Of a DNA stretch of 44,588 bases, positions 1 to 9,492 are shown in pieces. Position 1 is the first letter of the stretch, and every line of letters starts with the position of its first letter. Source of the stretch: Chromera velia (Eukaryota > Sar > Chromeraceae); the NCBI GenBank assembly GCA_018398765.1, contig JAHBMJ010004517.1, positions 25,001 through 69,588 of the forward strand, read 5' to 3'. The notes beneath the pieces were generated by a model. It was given only the letters and a program-made list of their open reading frames with translations. It was not told the origin of the DNA and did not search any database. The position numbers and the translations under genes are program-made.

Positions 1-411
1 ACAGGGCAGAGAGCGAACATATCTATGAATACGTATTTGAGCATGTGTGGATGCCGCGTTGTGTTCTGCGTGTGTGCATGGATAGATGCATGCGCTATGC
101 ATTTCAGGACACGACCGGCAGGAAGAGGGACCTTCATAGTGATCGATTTGCGGCTGGGGGGTGAAGAGGGATTTTGACTAGACCAATGACTTTCCTTAAG
201 AATTCAATGCATGTTATCTGCATGGCTGTTCCTTCTTTCCCACCCCCCCCCTCGGTCTGATCAAGATGAATGGTGTGATTGACGTCTGCAGGGGCCGGTG
301 TATGTGATGGGGTCTGGTTCCAATCAATCAATTTGTGCGCTCAGCTCTCGTTCATCTTTCCCGGTGGGAAGCCTCTACCGCCCTTTTTCTTGATCGGTGT
401 TCACAGGGTTC

Positions 412-427
412 AATGTGTGTGTGTGTG

Positions 428-470
<43 letters not shown>

Positions 471-471
471 A
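412..471. repeat. (GT)n microsatellite
   Basis: Nearly pure GT dinucleotide tract with one C interruption. It lies downstream of the last confirmed La-module exon, probably in an intron or the 3' flank. ORFs across it are repeat artefacts. Confidence 0.95.
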
Positions 472-683
472 AATGTGTGGAGGGGAGCGGCATCGGTGAA
501 GAGTGAGGCGGACGGAACATGGTGGTGGGAGGCGTAGAAGGAGACGAGCGAAGAAAGATCAACAGTCCGACGAAGAACTCGGAGAGTACTTTCCTTTGTC
601 TCACAAAACAATGCTGAGGCCAATCAAAGAGAAGAAGTCGAAGAACAAAGGGAACTCCCGAAAAAATCCTCTCAGCAACCGAC

Positions 684-2572
684 CTGAGGCCACAGGCTCC
701 TGATGTGATCTCGAGCAGAGACCATCTCGTCCTCTGACGCAAATTCGACAAACGCAAAGCCTCTGCACTCACTCACTCACTCACTCACTCACTCACTCAC
801 TCACTCGCATGTTCAAGAGTAGAGGATGAATAAATTAACACAAAGTGAACAACGATAAGAAGCAAAACACAAATTGACCAGCACTGGAAATGCCCTCACT
901 CCTGCCGTTGCCAACTGTTGTCATGTACGCACGCATAAGTTTCAGCAGGTTTGCAGTGCGAGGGACAAAATGAGACGCGCACAAAACAAGAATACAAGAC
1001 GAGTCTGTCCGTGCCGTCTCTCTTCTGTTTTGGCACGAACAAAAATCAGGTGACACAGACAGAAGGCAGGTGAGTTGGCAGATCGGTTGGCAGAGAGAAG
1101 AATGTATTTGGACCTCAGAGCCCCTTTTGTTGTTTCTTCTTCAATATCTGTACGGTGGATAAATGGTCTTCTCACATCCTGCTTCCGCGTTCGAGTTGGG
1201 ATGTTGTTTTTTTCGGAATGAATGTGGATTGCTTGGAACGTTTCTTTACCTTGACAGTTGCTTTTGCGTAAACAAAATTGGATCTTGTATCAGCTAGCCT
1301 TCTATCTCACCTTGGAATTTTTGTTTCTGGGTCCTTCGGAGCGTTCACAAAGAGGGGAGTGCCGTAGCGCTTGCACACAGATGCCACTGCGTCAGCAGAG
1401 AAGAGGAAAGGAAAGATAAAATGCGTGAGAAATTCATATGTGTGTGGTATACAAAATGCATCAAGTGTTCCACGTGCTCTCTTTTGATCAGACGAACCTC
1501 AGCGCTGCGTCAGAAACGATCTCGTTTCTGTCTTCTGGCAATGATTGTGGAAGAGCGCCACAGGTGTGAGTGTGAGGACGTGAATGTGCACTGACAATGC
1601 ACGAATGTGCAGTCTTTTCTTTTTTTTGCCACGAAATGCAATGCACAAGTGTCGCGTCATTCGCTCGAGCACTCCGTTCGATTCCAAGGGTCAGTCAATC
1701 AAAAGAGGAAAGAGAAAAAAAAGAGAACACGCCCACCTCTGCTGGCCAGATCGGCAACTTGGGGAAGACGGCAAATGTACAGAGTGCGCTCAGTTGGCAT
1801 CTCTGCCTCCCTGCAGGCCGAAGAACAGCGACACAAGATGGTTCGGGTTTGAAAACAAGTGTTCGTTCAGAAGACAGGAAAGAGAGACAGAAACCCCGGA
1901 AGGTTCATCGTCGACTCACCTGATTCTGGAGACTGCAGTCCTGTATTACAGCAGGGAAGGAGATGGCTTGACCTACTGACTGACTCAGGCAGGGGCTTCC
2001 CGTCTCGTCTCCTGACTTCGCAGTCTCCTCTCATCTCCACCTCACCACAAATGTCCGTCTCCTTCAGACTGCTCCTTGGTCGGCAGGCCCCGTGGCGCTT
2101 CAAAGCTTTGACAATCGCAGGCACGTCAGCTTTCTCTTTTTTCTGCACGGATCGAAAAGGGGCAGAAAGAAGAAGAGACACGGAGACGGAACTCAATTGG
2201 TGCAGGACGAGACGGCGAGACGGAACTGCTTCGAAGAACGTTTCACCCTTACTCCTCGCACCAATCCCCCTTACTGACCATCGTGTTGAATTTTAAAAAG
2301 ATCTCTATCGGGATGTATCCCTCTGGTGACTTGGAGATCTGATTCCGGAGAAAGGTGTCTCTGGCCAGGTTGGAGTCGCCCAGCTGCACTCAGGGAAGGG
2401 AGGTGTGGTATGGCATGCGGTTCATGCAAATCTTACAGAGCCAAGAGGGCGGTTTGACAGCACAACTACTGACCCAGAAGCAGATCTGCTTGACGATGCG
2501 CTCATCCCGTGAGAGATCCTCTGTGACCAGAGCACAGTCGCCCTGAAGGGAGCTCCCGTCTCCAGTCTGCAT
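684..2572 (-). CDS. La-module (La motif + RRM) RNA-binding protein, La/LARP7-like, 3' end unresolved
   Basis: Six exons read on the minus strand: 2572-2474, 2383-2279, 2142-1985, 1810-1737, 1386-1311 and 762-684. The reading phase closes at every junction. The start is the ATG at 2572. Residues 28-120 form a La motif: KQICFW joins LGDSNLARDTFLRNQ, then YIPIEIFLKFN, then VRRRDGKPLPE. Of the RNA 3'-oligo(U)-contacting positions known in La, the Gln, the Asp and both Phe are kept, and the two Tyr are replaced by Phe and Trp. An RRM follows, with RNP2-like TLYICRLP and RNP1 RGFAFVEF. La-family proteins bind UUU-3' ends of RNA polymerase III transcripts; LARP7-type members also bind telomerase or 7SK RNA. 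The order La motif, KPLPE, RRM1 fits La or LARP7. Exon 6 probably ends at CAG|GTCGGT. No C-terminal xRRM was found in 1-683, so the gene probably continues outside the window. A possible last exon near 305-345 (minus, reading KKGGRGFPPGKMNES then stop) has a poor acceptor and is not included. Confidence 0.82.
766..806. repeat. (ACTC)n microsatellite
   Basis: About ten copies of a tetranucleotide immediately upstream (in transcript sense) of the acceptor of La-module exon 6. The repeat forms part of the intron's acceptor-proximal tract on the minus strand. Confidence 0.95.
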
Positions 2573-3965
2573 CTCACTGAAATCACTTCGCAGAAGTTTC
2601 TTCCAAGATCACTATGTCAAGCACTAAGAACTGCTCCATCGGAACGATGCAAATGGCCAAAGAGAAACGATGACGGAGTGCATATAATAGCCCATATTGA
2701 TACCCCTACCGGACTGCGACACTGCCTTGCTGCAGTGAATTCTTCGCGGCAGTCAGAATTGAAAAGCCAAGCATACCCCGGCCACATGCATCCAAGAATC
2801 CCACGAGACGTCCAATGAGAAATCTTTCCGGGGCCACACCGGCGCATGGGCTAACAGGACCGCGGAGACACACTTGAAGAGCCAGGGCCGCGGCTTCATG
2901 GATAGTTAGCTCAGCATACAAACGGTAACAAACCTGCACGGAGGGTCCGGTGGATAGTTAGCTCAGCATATCTCAGCATACAAACCTGCACGGGAGGTCC
3001 GGTGGATAGTTAGCTCAGCAAACCTTGCTGCATGACGCGGCCGGTGGATAGTCAGCTTAGCAAATCATGTAGCCGATGGGGATAGGCAGGGTTTCATAGA
3101 TTGTTAACTATTCGTAACTGTTCAAATTAAGTCGCTGGTAGCTTTAGGATGGAACTAGATGGAACCTATCGACAAACTAGGCTAAATCCGCCTCCCATGC
3201 ATATATATGGGGAAGCGGCATGCATGACAAAACCCTCACTCATCATTGTTAGCTCAGCATGCAAACCTGCATGCGTGTCAGATCTGATAGATAGTTCGCT
3301 CGGGAAACCTTAATGTTGTGAGTCATAAAGACCCGAACCTCTATTCAAAAACTTTAGTGCATGACTTGGTGGGTGGATAGTTATACTAAGCTTATCTAGC
3401 AAATCGTCCAACATGATCGAGATTCTTAATTATCAATAATATAAACGAGAATAACAATACCTAGAACAATAGTCAAATGAGCAGTCACTCTTTTACTTAG
3501 AAACAGGGATGAAATACCTATTTATTTAACAACAATAACAATGTACAACAACTGATTGAGACTTGTCTAAACTTGCTTTAATTATAAACTTAGTATAAAA
3601 GTATATGAAAGCCTGGCTGCTGCCCTGTCGCCCTCAATTAATTCATTAATTGATTAATTCTGAGAGAGTTGTTTTTTTTATTCATTGATAGATCCTAGGA
3701 TAAATTAAACAGTTCAAACCTATACTAAGTGCGCTGACAATATTTTTAACCATTCATATCTAGTTTATTTGAATAATATTTCTATTATCATATGATTGAA
3801 GTATACAGAACTAAAAGTCCTCCTTATCTATGAATCAGACTATGATTAATCTCTAGGTTTCGTGCAAATGCATCTGCATTTCCTGTTTTATTATCAGGTG
3901 TACACATAATAGCTGTATAATGTTATCATTCAAGCTAGCATTCGAGCTTTAATTTGGCGTTGGCT
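2573..3965. other. Spacer between La-module gene and BTB-C2-discoidin gene
   Basis: No supported exon. The left part holds a degenerate tandem array (listed separately). About 3300-3960 is AT-rich, with motifs such as TTAATTCATTAATTGATTAATTC and a GC-rich stretch near 3609-3635. Both flanking genes are on the minus strand, so this contains the La-module promoter and the 3' flank of the BTB gene. Confidence 0.6.
2900..3078. repeat. Degenerate tandem array, 41-52 bp units
   Basis: Four units begin GGATAGTTAGCTCAGCA or a close variant, at about 2900, 2952, 3004 and 3045. Most carry a following AAACCTGCACGG-type segment and end GGTCCGG or GGCCGG. Diverged single copies recur at about 3249 (TTAGCTCAGCATGCAAACC) and 3373. 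No coding capacity is evident. The segment TAGCTCAGC resembles a tRNA A box, but no B box was seen. Confidence 0.75.
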
Positions 3966-4291
3966 TCAACCCCAGTTCCCCTGAATTGCCGTGCCATAAA
4001 GCTCCATTCCCGAGAGAACGAGATTGAAGGACCCCGAGCTGTTCCTGTTCACCTGCACAACCCGGAAAAGACGGAACCCGGCAGGCGGATTGGGTCCCAG
4101 AGCTGCCGGGGGAATGGGGAAGAAGGCCACTCTGCAGGGCTCCCGTAGCATATCCGACTGGCTCTGCTCATCCAGGAGATGCCAGTTGACCCCGTCGTTT
4201 GAACCCTGCAGGCAGGCTCGATCAATCAAAGAAACATCAATCAGTCAATCCATCAATCCATCAGTCCATCAATCCACCAATCCATCAATCC

Positions 4292-4326
<35 letters not shown>

Positions 4327-4327
4327 C

Positions 4328-4370
<43 letters not shown>

Positions 4371-5214
4371 CCATGGTGTAGACAACAATGTCCGTGATAA
4401 ATTCAACTCATTGCTTTCTGAGACACGGTACTCGGGGTTCTCGGAAGCATCAACTGTGCACGTGTATGCAGATCAATTGTGGCTTGCGTGAGCAGAAAGA
4501 GCTGCAAAACTAGATGAAGAACGAAGAGTCCCAACTGACGGACGGACCTGCATCTGCCAGCTGACAAGCGCGTGTGTGGCGCTGTCCCTGTTCCTCAGAG
4601 AGTACCCAGTCAGCTTCATCGCCCGGTCCTGAAGTGTTTCATCAAAGCAAAGCAGCACTTTTTGTGTCTTCTGGAAAAAGGGTTAAATAATGCAGGCTGA
4701 GTCACCCTGCAGGTACGTGCTTTCTCCACACTTACATGCGTACACGAATACCTGGCAAAAGACAATGAGCGAGAGCAAAGCGTCACCTAGGAAGCTGAGG
4801 CCCTCACCAAGGATCCTACACGCAAGAAAATGAGAGAAGAAAGGCTGGAAGCTTTGTTTCTTCTGTTCCCGTTCTCTTCTATTCCACGCAAGGCACTCAC
4901 CTCCAGCAGGTCCACTCCGAAGAACGATCCTTCTTCGTTTCGAGTTCTCAGGTTGACCACCTGTCTGCCCACGAGATCCTCCAGTCTCCCGAACCCCACT
5001 CCGCTCGAGAAGGCGCTCACCTGCCCAATGCTCATAGGGTTTCTCCACAGCGTCCTGCCTCCCTGAGTGCCCAGGAAGAACAGGGCCCCGTTGGCGTCAT
5101 CCACGTGATCGAACAGGAAGTGGATGGGGGGGGCTGTGGGGGGACCCACGGGAGGAGCCACCAGGCGGTTGTTCGGACCTGAAAAGCGACACCAAAAGTG
5201 CATAAATGATGAAA

Positions 5215-5250
<36 letters not shown>

Positions 5251-8200
5251 AAAAACAAGGAAAGAAAGAAAGGCTTCTTTCCCCTTCTTGACCCCAAAGG
5301 GCTGAACTCGCGCAGCCAGTCGGATCGGAAGTCCAGCAAGTAAGCGGAAGGAAGAGCTTTCAGATGCCGACGGCACACAAAAGAACAAAAAGACGTACTC
5401 GAAGGGTGGAGAGAGAGAAAACTGAGGGGAAAGTATGTTCAGGTGATCGCGAAATTGCCAGAGATGGACAAAAGGAGACAGGAAAAGGATGGAAGAGCCT
5501 TGAAATGCGATGGAAGTGCTTTGGGAAGAAAGGTCGGGTAAATGGAGCTGCTCCTCTCAAAGGCAAACACGACCACCGACAAGCAAGGCACTCACCTGCC
5601 CCAGCCGCCAGTCTTCCCCTCTGAGGGCCCTGTGTGACTTCCGGAGGCGCATCTCTCCTCTGCCTGGGTGGAGACTTGTTGGCCACCTTCTCGGTTTTGG
5701 AGCCCTGTTTCGGTGGAGGGGGGGCTTTGGGGTTCAGGTCTGGGATTTTGGGAGGCTCAAACTTGGAGAGACGGAAGCTGAGGGCATCCAAAATCTTCGG
5801 CTTGGCAGGCTCGAAAAGTTCGTCTCTAGCTGCCTGCAGGGAGAGGGAAGAATAAAGGAGGGATAGAAAAAGACGGATGCACACACACGCATACACACAC
5901 ACACGTGTGCGAACACGGCTTGCAACTTGAATCAGCGTGCCATAAAGCCATCAGAAGATTGGAGAGGGACCGTTTGTGGACTCGACAGAGACAGGGAGGG
6001 CAGGAAGGAGCATAGAAAGGAAAGAAAAGGGGAGGGGAGGGAGGGAAGAAAAGTTAAAGCCGGGGCAATGGGTTCTTGGTAAAAGAAGCAAGGAAATTGT
6101 TAGCTGTTCAGTCTGACCTCCAATAGTTGTGCGTGCGTCAGTTCTGGAAATCGAATGCACCCGAGAAGCTCGTGCACCGAATCCCGATCGTACGGGAGGA
6201 GAGGCTTCACCTTGGGTCTCTCTACTGCTCCCTCCCCCCCTTCTCCTCCCTCAGCTGGGGTGGCTGCAGGTGCAGCAGCCTTGTCCCCCTCTCCCCCTGC
6301 AGGCTCCTTCACTTCCTGTTGCGCCCACTTAAAGAGCAGCTGTCCCGACTCTTTCTTCTTCTTTGCGAGGTCTACCTTCTCGGATTTTCCTCCCTCCTTC
6401 TGGTCCTTCGAGAAAGTGTCCCAAGGAATGATAGTCTCGCCTGCATGCATGCATGCGTGGAAGCACAGAAATCGATGCACCGACAGACATCCACACGTGG
6501 ACCGAAAAACATATGGGGAAAGAAACACGTGTGTACAACTATAAATCAGCCCAGACAGGATATGAGCGTCGATCTCGCCCGCCTAAACTGATATGGACAA
6601 AGAGGCACATGTTCAGACAGAACCAATAGAGAGAGAACCCAATCTGACTGTAGAAAGACGGCCCAACAAAAGACAGTCCTTTCTGCGTGCCTCCCTCGTC
6701 CATTTCCTTCTGCTCCCCCCTTTTCCTCTTTCTCTGTGTTTGTTTCGACGGACGGACTTATCCCTCCCCCTCTCCAAGCACGCACTCACCGCAGAGGTCT
6801 GCATTGACCATATCCTCATCCATCACCCTCACGACCAAAACAGCAGGAGGGGGGTTCTGAACCTTCCCCTCCTCGTCCTTCTCCAGTGGTGTGCCCAGGA
6901 GTTCCGTGGGAACGTGCACGGAGATCTTCGCTTCTCCTGCTGGGAAGGAAAAGTTCTGTCCCGCCTCCTGGAAAGTCTTCGTCTTTCCAAAACTCTTCCC
7001 AACCTTCTTTGGGGGGTCCGGGAGTCTCTTCGAATCCACTGCACACACAACAGCCACACAACAGCTATTTATTTGCATAAAATCGCTATTAAAATAAAAT
7101 AATATCATGCCGGGAGTCTCTTGGAATCCACTGCAGCCACAGCAGAGGGGTGAACGCAAAAGGAAGGGAAACATATCAATGTTTGTCACGGGCATGCCCC
7201 ACTTTATCGTTGAGCTTTATGTCAGAATAGTGGGAATCAGGAGAGAGACAGCCAAGGGAAGATTAGAGAGACGCACAACTACAGGTCCCAACAGACACGC
7301 TCACTCACACAAACACACGCAGACAGGCAGGCACACAGATGCAGGTAGAGAGGCAGAAGAAAGAAGGGGTGTGTCAAACCAGAGACTGCTTTGCGTCCAG
7401 CAGATGAGGTTGGCTTGCATACACAGAATAGAAGGAAGGAAACTATCTATCTAGACTGACGAGGCATCTTTCCGTCCTTCAGTTCCAGCACGTACACTTC
7501 CACGAACAGATCGTTCTTGCTGAACGTGTCCATTGACGGAAGGCCATTCACAGAGATCATCTCCAGGCTTAGCTCGGTCTTCGTGGGGGTCTCTGGGGGC
7601 GCTTCCTCGGCCTCTCCGCCCTCTGCCCCTGCCTTTGCTGTGGGGTCTGTGGCTTCTGCTTTGTCAAGGGCTTCGTCTGTGGCGTTCTTGTTCCTTGCGT
7701 GCAGGAGGGCCCTCACGGTGCTGCACGCAAGGCAGGATGATTGGGTAAGCAAACGAGATTGTTGAACATGGGTGATGACAAAGACCAAAGCACCTTCACA
7801 CCCTGACAGGCCAGCATGGATTTGAGCGAGAGAACAAGAAAGAAACGAAAAAACTCCCCAGAGCAAAGCTTTTGTTTTCATAGTTTTGTTCATATAGTGC
7901 GGAAACTAAACTGATGCCGCTCACTTCTGAAAGGACACTAAAGTGATGGCACCGAAAGACATGTGATCAGAAAGAGTTCAGTCAATACAAAGAAGATGTC
8001 AGCATGTGTGTACAACGCTTCTGGGATTCCAGTTCATTATCTAGACTGACGTGAATGTGTCCCCCTCCTCGGTGACACTCAACTCGTCGTGTTTGAGGAC
8101 CTGACACACGACGGGCACAGGCATCTTTGCCATCATGGCCAGATCCTCTTCTTTCTGGCAGATCTCGTGAAAGTTCTCCACCACCACTTCCCGACAGGTC

Positions 8201-8715
8201 TCTTGAAGAAGAGGGTCATCAAAACGACATGCGTGCAGGAGCATGCGCATGGCGGTGTCCTTCGTGAGCAGCCCGAGGTTGACAAATTCAACCAACAGCT
8301 TGTTGAACCGACGCGCTTTCACGAGCCCACTTACCCCCAGTGTTGCAAGTGCAAGCTCGAGCTTGCCATCCCCATCGAGGGTCTCCTTGACTTGCTCAAA
8401 GTCCTCTGGCTGATACGCAAACTGCAACAGAAGCTCCAGCGCGCTCTTGTATGTCGGATCATTTGATGGGTCGGCGAAAATTTCATCGGGAAGAGTAGGC
8501 AGCTCCAGAGTCGTCACGTCTTCCTCGGCGTTCACCAGTTTGTCGAAGAAGAAGTCCGCACAGGCTGCCAGAACGACCTTGTGGGCTTTGTGCGTTGCTC
8601 CGAGAAAGCTGACTTCAACGTCACTCAGCTTCTCGTTCCCCCTGAAGAATGCAAGGCTGAGGTCTTCTGGAGGCTGCAGCTTCTCTTTCGTGTCCGCTGC
8701 ATCGCCTTCTGCCAT
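3966..8715 (-). CDS. BTB/POZ - C2 - discoidin-like (F5/8C) domain protein, 791 aa, 8 exons
   Basis: Exons on the minus strand: 8715-8051, 7720-7461, 7038-6790, 6440-6118, 5833-5596, 5178-4901, 4670-4548 and 4205-3966. They total 2,376 nt, in phase at all seven junctions, from ATG at 8715 to TGA at 3966. Residues 15-125 are a BTB/POZ domain (LSDVEVSFLG, AHKVVLAACADFF) followed by a BACK-like helical region to about 222. A Glu/Ala/Pro linker leads to a C2 domain at about 270-427: one strand spans the exon 2/3 junction, the acidic loop VMDEDMVNADLCGE resembles a Ca2+ loop, and it ends SGQLLFKW. A Lys/Pro-rich linker precedes a discoidin-like galactose-binding fold at about 590-791, with the signature GSNDGVNW and the ending SSGSFNLVLSGMELYGT, as in HECTD1-type domains. 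BTB domains dimerise or bind Cul3, and C2 domains bind membranes, so a membrane-linked adaptor is plausible but inferred. Donors include GTCAGT (introns 1 and 2), GTCAGA and GTCCGT. Intron 2 carries a duplicated 3' splice region. Confidence 0.9.
4221..4371. repeat. (ATCA)n/(ATCC) microsatellite in intron 7 of the BTB-C2-discoidin gene
   Basis: Imperfect tetranucleotide array of ATCA and ATCC units about 150 bp long, lying entirely in the intron just upstream (in transcript sense) of the last exon's acceptor at 4206-4210. It gives spurious SINQ repeats in plus-strand frames. Confidence 0.95.
5211..5272. repeat. (GAAA)n microsatellite in intron 5
   Basis: Plus-strand GAAA repeat. On the transcribed strand it is a long TTTC tract just before the exon 6 acceptor TTTTCAG, so it doubles as an extended polypyrimidine tract. 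Confidence 0.93.
7018..7135. repeat. Duplicated intron/exon boundary segment (26 bp, two copies 92 bp apart)
   Basis: CCGGGAGTCTCTTCGAATCC and the next six bases (7018-7043) cover the first bases of exon 3 and its acceptor. The same 26 bases, with one mismatch, recur at 7110-7135 inside intron 2, including the acceptor TGCAG. The distal copy runs into AT-rich DNA and an early stop, so it can only be a decoy splice site. Confidence 0.9.
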
Positions 8716-9492
8716 CCTTCCTGTTTTCTAGAGGCTTTGATTCAATTCGAGCAACACTTGGCAGACTCGCAAGTGACGATGTGTTGCTTGGAGCAAAGCA
8801 AAAGATTCACCCATGCCACTGAAACACCTTCAACTCAATTGCTTCAGAGATGTCGTCCATCTGTTCCTGGAGGGCTGGTTCATGAGAAAGATGGGGTTCT
8901 GACTGCTGTTGGACTGTATTTAAATAACTTTGCACAAATTAATACATGCGTGTATAATATATATATATATATATAATGAACCATGCACGCATTAATTTTG
9001 CACAAAAAATGTATAGACTGACTGTCAGTATGCACTGTGACAAAACTTTTGACTTCATTCAGGAATGCGGTTTTTGTGCGCGCGCTCATGCAGTCGCGCG
9101 AAAAATTGATTTGAGTACGTCAAACACGATGCATGTGCATGGCAATGCATGCATGCATTAATTTCAGACTTCAAGTAACGCGATCTTCAAAGGTCTTCAA
9201 ACTGAATGCATCCGCGAAAGCACATATATATACCTACCGATTGCCTGGGTCTCGTGATTGTGCCTTCTCATAAAGTTTTCACCGACACATACACATACAC
9301 ACACAGAAACTCTTCCCCAGCTTCTGTCTGGCTCGCGTAAAGTGACGTCTCCTTCGAATTTTGAATCGAGCATAGAAACAAATCCATGAGATCGTGAGCC
9401 GTTCTCCAACGTGCACAGGCGTTTTAGCCCTTCATCTTCGTAGGCAACGCGAGGTGCATCTTTCCTCCAGCACTAAGGCACCTTTTTCTATC
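8716..9492. promoter_or_regulatory. Divergent spacer between BTB-C2-discoidin (-) and secreted protein (+)
   Basis: A 777-bp head-to-head spacer. It holds an (AT)n tract at about 8957-8977, a GCGCGCG cluster near 9078-9100 and an uninterrupted TGCATGCATGCA at 9147-9158, about 335 bp upstream of the plus-strand ATG. TGCATGC is a known cis-element and AP2-factor target in apicomplexans. Promoter function here is inferred from gene orientation only. Confidence 0.45.

Noticed and set aside
134-683. Candidate 3' exons of the La-module gene (frames at 134-331, 305-345 and 375-623, minus)
   Set aside because: None has both a convincing acceptor and recognisable xRRM or other conserved sequence; much of it is GT repeat. 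The gene probably continues past the window.
2900-3070. tRNA or tRNA-derived SINE
   Set aside because: Only an A-box-like core is present; no B box, cloverleaf or 3' tail.
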